Shown in pieces: positions 17,694 through 24,876 of a stretch of 64,000 bases of DNA. The position numbers were made by a program, and so were the translations under genes. A model generated the notes under the pieces. The model was given only the letters and a program-made list of their open reading frames with translations. It was not told where the DNA came from and did no database searches. The stretch is from the NCBI RefSeq assembly GCF_000378145.1, contig NZ_KB899277.1:310001-374000 (forward strand), given 5' to 3'. The stretch comes from Saccharibacillus kuerlensis DSM 22868. Its GTDB lineage: Bacteria > Bacillota > Bacilli > Paenibacillales > Paenibacillaceae. Numbering within the stretch: position 1 is the first letter of the stretch; each line of letters opens with the position of its first letter.

Positions 17694-18341
17694 TCACAAA
17701 AGTTCTGCTGCTCGATTATTTTTCAGCCAGTTCACCATAAAATCGAATAGTTCCATCGAATAACGATGACCGCTTCGAACGTTTGGCAGCTCGCTTTCGA
17801 TTCGGCGCACATTTTCTTCAATACTGACCGACTCGATAAATGTCACCAATCCTGGGCAGTATTCGTTCAGCTCTTGGAAGTACCTCTTCTGCGGTTCGAT
17901 AAACGTCAGATTTAACTCGAACCCTCTTCGTAAACGTGTGGAGTCGCCTGCTTTTCTTTCCCTTAATCGATTTTCCGGGGCGTAAAGAATAAAATACTTG
18001 TCCGGAAAGCCCAGTTTCTGTTCGCTGATTAAAGGTCTATAAAACTCTTCGACGAATGCCAATGTTTGTCCATTGAAGAGAGTGAAATCAAATGCCCAGT
18101 TATACCAGAAAGGCTGAAACAAATCGATATCGACGATAACCTGCTGTTCTTGTTCTTTTTCAACGGCCAATCTCCATCGATCCAGTTGGCGCTCGAAGAA
18201 CCACTCCGGATATTCCTGTTCCGGCTTCTCCCACAAAGAGTCGACTTCGAGAATATGAAAAGCGTCATTTCGGAGCGCGAACGCAGCCGACGTGGTCGTT
18301 TTCCCTGCAGCGCTTGCGCCTTCCATGCTTATGATGGTCAT
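17694..18341 (-). CDS. P-loop kinase-like NTPase
   Basis: 215-residue single-domain NTPase with an N-terminal Walker A, GASAAGKTT (8-16), and VIVDIDLF as the likely Walker B strand. ENRLRERKAGDSTRLRRGF is the lid region rich in Arg, typical of small-molecule or nucleoside kinases. Substrate unknown; an aminoglycoside or nucleoside phosphotransferase cannot be excluded. It starts at ATG 18341, 9 bases after the upstream GNAT gene, so they form one unit. Its 3' 170 bases recur as a decayed copy beyond the SUKH gene. Confidence 0.75.
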   Translation of the reverse strand: MTIISMEGASAAGKTTTSAAFALRNDAFHILEVDSLWEKPEQEYPEWFFERQLDRWRLAVEKEQEQQVIVDIDLFQPFWYNWAFDFTLFNGQTLAFVEEFYRPLISEQKLGFPDKYFILYAPENRLRERKAGDSTRLRRGFELNLTFIEPQKRYFQELNEYCPGLVTFIESVSIEENVRRIESELPNVRSGHRYSMELFDFMVNWLKNNRAAELL

Positions 18342-18350
18342 GAAATCACT

Positions 18351-18884
18351 TCACCCTTTCCCGCTTCTCCATTCCTCTTCCAAAATGCTCATTTCAATCA
18401 GATTCCAATAAGTATCTTGATATCTTCTGGCATCTCTAATCAATCCCTCTCTTACGAATCCTGCGCCTTCATAACAATTGACCGCTGAGGTGTTGAAATC
18501 AAATACTCCCAGGCTAATTCGGTGTAAGTTAAACTCTTCAAATCCGATATGCAGCACACTATTGATCATCTGCCGCCCGTAGCCTTTACCTCTATGGTCT
18601 CGACCAAGCAGTACTTTGCCGATTCGTGCCGATCGATTATATCTATCCACGTTTCCAAGAGATATATGTCCCACAAATTGGCCTGTCTCTTCTTCCACCG
18701 CTTTATAGATGAATCTACTTGAGGTGATCTTATCGTTTGCATCATGTACATAATCAAGCAATTGGTCCGAAGTTAGAGGATACTTGAATTGAGGTCCGGA
18801 CCATTGGAGCAAGAAAGCTTCATCTTCCATCCATTCCATAAGCTGATTAAAGTCGGCCGGTTCAAAATACTCAAGAGTAATCAT
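18351..18884 (-). CDS. GNAT N-acetyltransferase, RimJ/RimL-like
   Basis: 177-residue acetyl-CoA-dependent N-acetyltransferase. Motif A is present as IGKVLLGRDHRGKGYGRQMI (R/Q-x-x-G-x-G/A at about 95-100), followed by HRISLGVFDFNTSAVNCYEGAGF, the usual beta5-alpha4 segment. Acceptor unknown. ATG 18884 follows GAAGGGA. It directly precedes the kinase gene. Similar acetyltransferases are common in cassette arrays and accessory islands. Confidence 0.88.
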   Translation of the reverse strand: MITLEYFEPADFNQLMEWMEDEAFLLQWSGPQFKYPLTSDQLLDYVHDANDKITSSRFIYKAVEEETGQFVGHISLGNVDRYNRSARIGKVLLGRDHRGKGYGRQMINSVLHIGFEEFNLHRISLGVFDFNTSAVNCYEGAGFVREGLIRDARRYQDTYWNLIEMSILEEEWRSGKG

Positions 18885-18949
18885 ATGAGCTTATCCCTTC
18901 CTTTTTATTGGTTTAAAGGTTAGTCGCTGTTAGGCCATTTTCGATTCCC
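18885..18949 (-). other. Distal end of the cassette array, no intact repeat
   Basis: Sixty-five bases between the methyltransferase stop and the next GNAT gene. On the plus strand GTTAGTC and GTTAGGC occur at about 18917-18935, which resemble the GTT arm of the repeat, but no closing stem or hairpins are present. Either the last site was lost or the resemblance is chance. Confidence 0.25.
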
Positions 18950-19639
18950 TCACAGATGTTTCCACCATATCCCTGCGCATTCCGGAACTGTTGACCATTG
19001 ATTCTCATCTATTTTTCTTGCCAGCTCAGCTCCAAAGAAAAATTCTGTATTTTCCTTAGCTTCCGATGTATTAGAAAATTCATAGTCTGTTCTGATCCAA
19101 CGATGTGAAAAATCATATTTATGTTCAAGAAGCGAATAGTATTCCTTCAAAAATTCCGGGGGATTTGGTGTTTCTGTTCCTGTCCCTAGCGTTTCCAAAA
19201 TAATAATTGATCCATTCGGCTTTAAAACTCTTTTGATCTCTTTTAGAATGATCTCCAGGTTCTTATTTCCATCTTCCTGACCAGAATTCGTTAAGTAGCT
19301 GATACTCCATCCAGAAATCACTAGATCAACAGATGCATCTTCTATAGGAAGTTCTCGATGATCCGCTGCTAGTGTAGTCCAATTTACAGTAGTGTTTTGG
19401 TTCGTTAATTTTTCATTCAAAAGATCCAGCATAGACTGAGATATATCCGTACACACTAATGATTTCGCTTCTGGAGCAATAAAACTAGAAAGCCTGCCGG
19501 AGCCTGCTCCTAGATCCAATACATCGAGTCCTTTAAAAGGCTTTATTTCTTTGATAACTTCCGTTAAATCAGGCTGCCGACTAATCATGTCTTCGTATGA
19601 GTAGGATCGGTCATTATAAACTTCCTTATGGTTAGTCAT
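18950..19639 (-). CDS. Class I SAM-dependent methyltransferase
   Basis: 229-residue Rossmann methyltransferase. Motif I is LDVLDLGAGSGRLSSF (about 39-54), the acidic end of beta2 is CTDIS, and motif post-I/II is DLVISGWSISYL; RVLKPNGSIIILE is motif III. The C-terminal part is an extra variable cap. The acceptor cannot be read. ATG 19639 follows AGGAAATC. It lies 21 bases after the GNAT gene; no repeat separates the two, so they may form a two-gene cassette at the distal end of the array. Confidence 0.85.
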   Translation of the reverse strand: MTNHKEVYNDRSYSYEDMISRQPDLTEVIKEIKPFKGLDVLDLGAGSGRLSSFIAPEAKSLVCTDISQSMLDLLNEKLTNQNTTVNWTTLAADHRELPIEDASVDLVISGWSISYLTNSGQEDGNKNLEIILKEIKRVLKPNGSIIILETLGTGTETPNPPEFLKEYYSLLEHKYDFSHRWIRTDYEFSNTSEAKENTEFFFGAELARKIDENQWSTVPECAGIWWKHL

Positions 19640-19660
19640 AAAAGATTTCCTCCAATTGGT

Positions 19661-20170
19661 TTACTTATAAAAATAAGCCATTAACTCCTCGTCATATCCT
19701 TGACCTTTATACTCTAGAGCATTTTTCTCTATTCCATACGTTTTAAATCCTAACTTCTTATAAAGATCTACTGCCGCTTGGTTTGTAGTCACAACGCACA
19801 GGTTTATTTGTTTCAAGCCTTCTAAATCTTTTCCTCTATGTATGACTTCCTTTAATAGTTCTGCAGCAATTCCCTTGCCCCGATGTTCCGATGAGACATA
19901 AACTCCCCAGATCATTCCTTTATGTCTGAGTTTGATCCCTTGTTCTCTTCTGAATCCGATCATTCCAGCAGCTTGGTCACTTTCTGTGAAAGCCATCAAT
20001 ATATAATTGTCACTCTCATTTTTTATCCTCTTTGTGACTTCAGATATCGGAGTATGGATGGAATCTTCGTATGATGCTCCAAATGCTTCTGGGTTCGTTT
20101 TTAATGCTTCCAACCGTAACTTCCAATAGATTTCAGCGTCTTCTTGTTTGACTTCCTTGATATAAAACAT
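19661..20170 (-). CDS. GNAT N-acetyltransferase (cassette gene)
   Basis: 169-residue GNAT with YVSSEHRGKGIAAELL (acetyl-CoA loop, R-G-K-G-I-A), VVTTNQAAVDLYKKLGF and a C-terminal ELMAYFYK strand. Substrate unknown. ATG 20170 follows AGGAAGGAG and lies 40 bases downstream of repeat A, with no promoter visible between. In gene direction it is the first gene after repeat A. Confidence 0.88.
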   Translation of the reverse strand: MFYIKEVKQEDAEIYWKLRLEALKTNPEAFGASYEDSIHTPISEVTKRIKNESDNYILMAFTESDQAAGMIGFRREQGIKLRHKGMIWGVYVSSEHRGKGIAAELLKEVIHRGKDLEGLKQINLCVVTTNQAAVDLYKKLGFKTYGIEKNALEYKGQGYDEELMAYFYK

Positions 20171-20210
20171 TTGTAAAACTCCTTCCTATACTATTAGGAT
20201 GGTGCAGAAG

Positions 20211-20312
20211 TTCTAATAATGTTCCTGTATTCACAACCTGATATATGTCGGGGTAGTGGCGGATACCGAGCTAAGGACGTATGCCCGCAGCGTAAATATG
20301 ATGTTATGTGAT
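20211..20312 (-). repeat. Cassette-boundary repeat, copy A (most degenerate)
   Basis: About 102 nt. Plus-strand arms are TTCTAATAAT (left) and GTTATGTGAT (right). The conserved GTTCCTGTATTCAC start and the GCGTAAATA end are present, but the first two hairpins have lost most pairing; the third (GGACGTATGCCC) is imperfect. The decay fits the oldest or most distal position in the array. Confidence 0.8.
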
Positions 20313-20343
20313 ACCCCTTCATCCTGAGTTACTTTCATGCTGG

Positions 20344-20790
20344 CTATATCCACCTATAGATCTTCCCATTAGTTACTTCAATGCTGTTCATACTTGCCCA
20401 CTGTTTTAATTCTTCTACGTTATTCTCTTCATTATTTTTGAATCTAAAATGCAAATTCATTTTAACTAATTTTCTTCCGGATAGCTTAATACCGATACTC
20501 TGTGCAAAATAACCTTGTATAATAACCTTCTCGATTTTCTGTATAGGTACTTCAGTATGATTAATCTTAATTGTGTGTTCTGTAATTTCTAGCTCGTTAT
20601 TTTTCCTTAAATTCCCTTTCAGCAGCATAACTACTTGTATTAGACTAGCTAAGAATAAGATAACGACAAAAAATACAGATAAAAAATCATCTTTTTGAAC
20701 GATTAGTAACAGTAAAATAGCAGATAAAATAGCACCGAATATTTGGACATAGCTAGATTTAGGCGCTTTAATTTCATATCTCTTATTCAT
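20344..20790 (-). CDS. Hypothetical two-TM protein with PH-like domain (cassette gene)
   Basis: 148 residues with two adjacent membrane segments (about 13-31 and 36-55). A beta-rich cytosolic part follows (ELEITEHTIKINHTEVPIQKIEKVIIQG…) with the strand pattern of small bacterial PH-like domains. No family assigned. ATG 20790 is preferred; GTG 20817 lies at the edge of the repeat arm without a ribosome site. Bounded by repeats A and B; very AT-rich. Confidence 0.6.
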   Translation of the reverse strand: MNKRYEIKAPKSSYVQIFGAILSAILLLLIVQKDDFLSVFFVVILFLASLIQVVMLLKGNLRKNNELEITEHTIKINHTEVPIQKIEKVIIQGYFAQSIGIKLSGRKLVKMNLHFRFKNNEENNVEELKQWASMNSIEVTNGKIYRWI

Positions 20791-20821
20791 GTTCAAGTTT
20801 ACTTCCTTTCTTTTCACTGGT

Positions 20822-20923
20822 TTCAGATAACGTTTCTGTATTTATGGCCCAGCGCATGCTGGGTGTCCGGCGTATACTGGCTCCAGGACGAATGTCCGCA
20901 GCGTGAATATATTGTTAAGTGAT
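20822..20923 (-). repeat. Cassette-boundary repeat, copy B
   Basis: Arms TTCAGATAAC and GTTAAGTGAT (plus strand). Hairpin 1 is CCCAGC-GCAT-GCTGGG, hairpin 2 is partly decayed (TCCGGC-GTAT-ACTGGC), and hairpin 3 is GGAC-GAAT-GTCC. The closing stem is TATTTATG with GCGTGAATA using G-T wobbles. It separates the PH-like gene from the retropepsin-like pair. Confidence 0.9.
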
Positions 20924-20973
20924 GTTCCAGTCTTCATCAAATCACTCACTCAATTTCTTATGTTCTTTATCTC

Positions 20974-21351
20974 TTATGAACGAAGTAATTTAAATGCCTT
21001 TAGATCAATATTAAATTCTCCTTCAGTCAGTACATCAAGCCCCAAAAGTCCGTTTATGTTGTGATATTTAAATGAAGTGAAATCTATGTATACATCTTTT
21101 AAAATGAAATCCCCTACCTGTATACCCTCGATTTTCTTACTAAATGCATGCTCTTTGCCTCCAATCCCATAGCTGGTTATGATTTCATCTTCCATACTCA
21201 CTTGTACCCCGATTTCATCCACTTCATCTTGTGAGATCAAGGTATGGCTGGCTCCGGTATCGATCACGATATTCGATATCACTTTCTTTTGCTTATTAAA
21301 ATGGACTGTTATTTCCGTAAATAACAGTCCGTCTCGATATTCAATATTCAT
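20974..21351 (-). CDS. Retropepsin-like aspartic protease domain protein (cassette gene)
   Basis: 125 residues forming one retropepsin-like domain: VIDTGASHTLIS (about 28-39) is the D-T/S-G active-site loop, and NINGLLGLDVL the family's GLLG-D element near the end. Such proteins need to dimerise for activity, so it could be a protease or an inactive relative. The ATG directly abuts the stop of the upstream 81-residue gene; AAGGAGAAG lies inside that gene's end. Confidence 0.75.
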   Translation of the reverse strand: MNIEYRDGLLFTEITVHFNKQKKVISNIVIDTGASHTLISQDEVDEIGVQVSMEDEIITSYGIGGKEHAFSKKIEGIQVGDFILKDVYIDFTSFKYHNINGLLGLDVLTEGEFNIDLKAFKLLRS

Positions 21352-21597
21352 TTAAAGACTTCTCCTTAATCCTATATTGTTCCGCACCTTCACAACGATT
21401 TGATCTTTGGAAGTATGATAAACGAGGGTTTTGTCTCTGCTGTTCAATAATTCGCGAGTTGCTTCTTCATCACTGATCGGGCCAATTACGGCCACATCAT
21501 CAATGATCTCTTGATTGTCTGTTTCTTCAGAATGAAGAACTTCGAATTTCACAAATTGATTCGGAAAAATCTGTTGTACTTCTTGCCATTTCATCAT
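21352..21597 (-). CDS. Small hypothetical protein paired with the aspartic-protease gene
   Basis: 81 residues, acidic in the middle (LHSEETDNQEIIDDVAVIG) with a beta-rich C-terminus (KTLVYHTSKDQIVVKVRN). No membrane segment, no known motif. ATG 21597 follows GAGGAGGG. It ends exactly where the protease-like gene starts, so the two form a two-gene cassette between repeats B and C and probably work together. Such a pair could be a regulator with its protease, but that is only inferred from position. Confidence 0.65.
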   Translation of the reverse strand: MMKWQEVQQIFPNQFVKFEVLHSEETDNQEIIDDVAVIGPISDEEATRELLNSRDKTLVYHTSKDQIVVKVRNNIGLRRSL

Positions 21598-21660
21598 TGT
21601 CCCTCCTCTTTTTGATGGTTATATTATACCATTTCGCAAGCCTACAACTCTCACTGGAAT

Positions 21661-21762
21661 TTCACTTAATGTTCCTGTATTTACGACCTAGCGTATGCTG
21701 AGTGTCCCGCGCATGCCGGGCCAAGGACGAATGTCCGCAGCGTGAATATATTGTTAACTGAT
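21661..21762 (-). repeat. Cassette-boundary repeat, copy C
   Basis: Arms TTCACTTAAT and GTTAACTGAT. Hairpins (plus strand) CCTAGC-GTAT-GCTGAG, CCCGC-GCAT-GC(C)GGG and GGAC-GAAT-GTCC; closing stem TATTTACG/CGTGAATA. The right arm contains the stop codon (TAA) of the phospholipase-like gene. Confidence 0.9.
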
Positions 21763-22407
21763 GTTCCGGCCTTCTTTGAAATACTCAATATTGTTTTCTC
21801 TTAAATTCTCTTTTACTTCTTTTGTTGTTTCTAAAATGAACTGTTTCACTTTATCTGTAGTAAAATAAATGTTTTGTATTTTCGGCTCATTGTTTGGCTC
21901 ATTTAACCATATCAATTTAAGATCTCTATATTGTTTGACTTCATCTTCCGTTACGAAAGGATAGATCGAATATCCTTTCGCTAGTACTAACTGCTTCTTC
22001 ATGTCCAAAATATTATTCATGGATTTTTGAAGTTCAAATTCAATTTGGCTTACTTCATTCTTATAAGCTTCTCTAATGTGATCTCCTTTATAGACTTTCT
22101 CGAAATCAGTATATAACGTTTCTGTCCATCTTAAATCCGTATAAATATGAGTAAAGTAACCCACTATAAAATCAATCCATTCTGGTTCTGATTGCATCTG
22201 TAGGTATTCTTCGAGCTTCTCAAATATCTGTTTTTTTTGGGCCAATCTACCTTCATGTACAAGATGAGTCAAACCTTTTTCTTCTCTTGTAACATCTCCT
22301 CTAATATGTACTGCATCAGGTGCAATGCTTCCTAATAATAGGTTTGGTGTCGGGCTCCCTGAATATAATTGTTGAGATATTGCGAAGTGAACCATTGGCC
22401 ACGGCAT
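21754..22407 (-). CDS. Zinc-dependent phospholipase C-like hydrolase (cassette gene)
   Basis: 217 residues resembling the zinc-dependent phospholipase C / S1-P1 nuclease-like helical fold: N-terminal Trp and His (MPWPMVHFAIS), LLGSIAPDAVHIR with an Asp ligand, LTHLVHEG, and GYFTHIYTDLRW carrying an HxxxD metal motif near 85. The substrate is uncertain. ATG 22407 follows TAGGGGG. Its final codons and stop lie within the arm of repeat C, so the gene and the site are physically fused. Confidence 0.7.
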   Translation of the reverse strand: MPWPMVHFAISQQLYSGSPTPNLLLGSIAPDAVHIRGDVTREEKGLTHLVHEGRLAQKKQIFEKLEEYLQMQSEPEWIDFIVGYFTHIYTDLRWTETLYTDFEKVYKGDHIREAYKNEVSQIEFELQKSMNNILDMKKQLVLAKGYSIYPFVTEDEVKQYRDLKLIWLNEPNNEPKIQNIYFTTDKVKQFILETTKEVKENLRENNIEYFKEGRNIS

Positions 22408-22450
22408 TATTGATCCCCCTATTTCCCTTACAATTCAATCGCACCGGAAT

Positions 22451-22552
22451 TTTAGTTAACGTTCCTGTATTCACGACTCAGCGCATGCTGGGTGTCCAGC
22501 GAATGCCAGACCGAGGACGAATGTCCGATGCGTGAATATTATGTCATAGGAT
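22451..22552 (-). repeat. Cassette-boundary repeat, copy D
   Basis: Arms TTTAGTTAAC and GTCATAGGAT. Hairpin 1 is CTCAGC-GCAT-GCTGGG, hairpin 2 is partly mismatched (GTCCAGC-GAAT-GCCAGAC), hairpin 3 is GGAC-GAAT-GTCC; closing stem TATTCACG/CGTGAATA perfect. The right arm has GTC instead of GTT. Confidence 0.9.
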
Positions 22553-22760
22553 GTCAGCATCTTCTATGAATTAACCCACTAATTCTATTCAATCTTTATG
22601 CAATAATTCATTCCCAAATCACTTAATTCTTCTACATTTTATATATTCAGTTCTGATAATTTTATTTTCGTTTATTCAATGCTTTGAGAATCATCTTCTA
22701 ACTATATTTCCAACTCATCCTTATCCTATCGCTTGCTCTTAAGTAAACCACTTATTGAAA
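22553..22760 (-). other. AT-rich spacer with a possible remnant of a coding end
   Basis: About 208 bases between repeat D and the lipoprotein stop, longer than in the other units. Read on the minus strand, about 22589-22639 encodes VEELSDLGMNYCIKIE followed by a stop, which looks like the 3' end of a lost gene. No start or upstream frame is present. Confidence 0.3.
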
Positions 22761-23294
22761 TTATTCACTTGATAATTCTTTATAATTAATTTCTTCAATG
22801 ATTTCTTTAGTACCATCTTCTTTTACCACCATTACTTTCACATCTTCAATGGGACTAATTGCATACCAAAACTTCTTATCCTCTTCAACCTCAATAATTT
22901 CAGCAGGTTCATTCCCTGCATATACTTCACTAATTGAATTTCCACTTATTGTACCTGAATATATAAAAGGTGTTTGATTCATTGAAGACCATTTCACTGG
23001 GGAATTCCATTCAGCCCCGCTTGATTGTTTCCAACTCCATTGATTATCTTGTTTCTCAAAATAAGCTATAAATATTTGATCTCCATATTTATTATTTTCT
23101 TTAAAAACTGCCACCGCATCATCTTGATGTACCACATTAAATTCCTTATAAACAAGCTCGTAGGAATAATCTTTTTCGCCCATATGCATTTGCTCCATCT
23201 TTTTATGAAAAAAACCCTCAAATGTTTGTTGCTGTGAACAACCAACGATTAAAAATATTAAAAAGGCTACTGTTGCTAAATATAAAAATTTCAC
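22761..23294 (-). CDS. Predicted lipoprotein (cassette gene)
   Basis: 177 residues. Signal peptide MKFLYLATVAFLIFLIVGC with lipobox LIVGC (Cys 19), so the protein should be lipid-anchored outside the membrane. The mature part repeats beta-strand patterns (SYELVYKEFNVVHQDDAVAVF; KKFWYAISPIEDVKVMVV) seen in many small Bacillus lipoproteins. Function unknown. ATG 23294 follows GGGGGAGG. Unlike the other units, about 115 bases separate it from the flanking repeat E, room for its own promoter. Confidence 0.75.
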   Translation of the reverse strand: MKFLYLATVAFLIFLIVGCSQQQTFEGFFHKKMEQMHMGEKDYSYELVYKEFNVVHQDDAVAVFKENNKYGDQIFIAYFEKQDNQWSWKQSSGAEWNSPVKWSSMNQTPFIYSGTISGNSISEVYAGNEPAEIIEVEEDKKFWYAISPIEDVKVMVVKEDGTKEIIEEINYKELSSE

Positions 23295-23409
23295 TTTTAA
23301 TCCTCCCCCTTATCAAATAAGCGTTAATATTTTGTGAGATTGTAATTACTGTTAATCCGTCATTCTATTCGGTAAAGGATTAACTTAGCTTTTAATTTCT
23401 TACGCTGAT

Positions 23410-23511
23410 TTCCTTTAACGTTCCTGTAATCACGACTCGACGTATGTCGAGTATCCGGCGAACGCCGGATCAAGGACGAATGTCCGCAGCGTGAATATTA
23501 TGTTGGTATTC
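23410..23511 (-). repeat. Cassette-boundary repeat, copy E
   Basis: Arms TTCCTTTAAC and GTTGGTATTC. Hairpin 1 is CTCGAC-GTAT-GTCGAG; hairpin 2 is ATCCGGC-GAAC-GCCGGAT with a compensatory A-T for G-C at its base; hairpin 3 is GGAC-GAAT-GTCC. The closing stem is TAATCACG/CGTGAATA (one mismatch). The right arm does not match the start arm of its unit. Confidence 0.9.
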
Positions 23512-23519
23512 TCAATTTA

Positions 23520-24050
23520 CTACCAACCAGGAGTTATTATTATTTTTTCCGGAAAATCTGATTTCTCTTTCCATAGCTTCGCCAATCTCCTTCCCGCATG
23601 CTCTGCATATCTTTTAGAATGAGGATCTTCCAAAACATCTTCTATCTTTATAAATTCAGTTATTTTATTTAGTTCAATCAATCCGGTCTTGAATTCATCA
23701 GGTCCAAATTTGTAGCTTATTATTATTTCATTTTCTTCTAATTTAATCATTACTACACTTGAACTTATCCCTCCAACAGCATTACATTCATAAAATATTT
23801 TCTTCGCAACTGTTCGGACTCCCTTTATATCAACAGCATTTATTTCTTTATTTTGAGCTTTAATTAGTTGAATGATTTCTTGAGTCAAGTCATTTATATT
23901 AATCTTATTTGATGTTATCAAATGAGTTATCTCATTTAATTTAGATTGATATACTTCCGACTCACCCATATTAAAATTAAATTCTTTCATATATTTACTT
24001 ACAACTTCGTATTTCTGAATAAATAGCCTCTCTTCAATAGAGTCATTCAT
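23520..24050 (-). CDS. Hypothetical protein (cassette gene)
   Basis: 176 residues, mainly helical in the first half and beta-rich later (SSVVMIKLEENEIIISYKFG), ending DFPEKIIITPGW. No known domain. The open frame runs upstream to GTG 24107, inside repeat F, because this copy's arm (GTTATCTGA) lacks the in-frame stop seen in most others. ATG 24050 is the conservative start, but no good ribosome site decides. Bounded by repeats E and F. Confidence 0.55.
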   Translation of the reverse strand: MNDSIEERLFIQKYEVVSKYMKEFNFNMGESEVYQSKLNEITHLITSNKININDLTQEIIQLIKAQNKEINAVDIKGVRTVAKKIFYECNAVGGISSSVVMIKLEENEIIISYKFGPDEFKTGLIELNKITEFIKIEDVLEDPHSKRYAEHAGRRLAKLWKEKSDFPEKIIITPGW

Positions 24051-24083
24051 AACATTCACATCTTTCAATTGGTTTTCCAATCT

Positions 24084-24185
24084 TTCAGATAACGTTCCTG
24101 TATTCACGACCCGACGTATGTCGGGTGTCCGGCGAATGCCGGACCCAGGACGAATGTCCGCAGCGTGAATATTATGTTATCTGAT
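24084..24185 (-). repeat. Cassette-boundary repeat, copy F
   Basis: Arms TTCAGATAAC and GTTATCTGAT, complementary to each other within this copy as well. Hairpins CCCGAC-GTAT-GTCGGG, GTCCGGC-GAAT-GCCGGAC and GGAC-GAAT-GTCC; closing stem TATTCACG/CGTGAATA perfect. The most regular cloverleaf together with copy G. Confidence 0.95.
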
Positions 24186-24206
24186 GTCACTGACTTCTTC
24201 GATTAA

Positions 24207-24689
24207 TCATTCAACTTCTTTCAATATTTCTTCAATTAATTCGATTTTCTTCGCATCTTTCTTATTTCTTGTATGTATTCGATATCCATCTTTTACGGAT
24301 CTACTGTAGACCCGGTGATATTGTATAAGATTTAACAACCTGTATTTTATGCCTTTATAGTTTCTTTGTTCGATTTCATTTATTTTTATGCCTGCGTATT
24401 TCTCTAAGTCCTCAATAAAAGAAAACCCTATTTTGTGGTGACCATTACTAAATTCATGCTCATTAGCATCTATCAATTTATATCCTTGATCTTCAAGTTC
24501 ACTTCTAAGTTCTCCCCATCTTTCTCGAATAAATTCTAAAGGAATTAGTAAATCGATATCTTTAGGATGAATAGCTTTGCCTGTTAATATTTCTAGTCCT
24601 AGTGATCCATAGAGTAAGGGACTTATTCCGAATTTGTCATTTAATTTCTTGGCAACAACCAAAAAGTTCTCGAATAACGGCTGATTCAA
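24207..24689 (-). CDS. Nucleotidyltransferase-fold protein (cassette gene)
   Basis: 160 residues with the MNT/Pol-beta-like nucleotidyltransferase signature: LLYGSLGLEIL then HPKDIDLLIP (G-S…D-x-D at about 27-45), and a third acidic position plausible in DANEHEF. Such proteins adenylylate antibiotics or act as antitoxins of HEPN toxins; no HEPN partner is present in this unit. The start is TTG 24689 behind AGGAG. Bounded by repeats F and G. Function beyond the fold unknown. Confidence 0.65.
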   Translation of the reverse strand: MNQPLFENFLVVAKKLNDKFGISPLLYGSLGLEILTGKAIHPKDIDLLIPLEFIRERWGELRSELEDQGYKLIDANEHEFSNGHHKIGFSFIEDLEKYAGIKINEIEQRNYKGIKYRLLNLIQYHRVYSRSVKDGYRIHTRNKKDAKKIELIEEILKEVE

Positions 24690-24743
24690 AATATCTTCTC
24701 CTAATTTATATGATTTTCATATGTCTTCAAGGTTTTCAGTGAT

Positions 24744-24845
24744 TTCGGATAACGTTCCTGTATTCACGACCCGACGCATGTCGGGTGTCCGGCGTATGCC
24801 GGACCAAGGACGAATGTCCGTAGCGTGAATATTATGTTATAGGAT
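24744..24845 (-). repeat. Cassette-boundary repeat, copy G
   Basis: Arms TTCGGATAAC and GTTATAGGAT. Hairpins CCCGAC-GCAT-GTCGGG, GTCCGGC-GTAT-GCCGGAC, GGAC-GAAT-GTCC; closing stem TATTCACG/CGTGAATA perfect. Confidence 0.95.
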
Positions 24846-24876
24846 GTCAGCAACTTCATTGAAATACTTTTAAATC

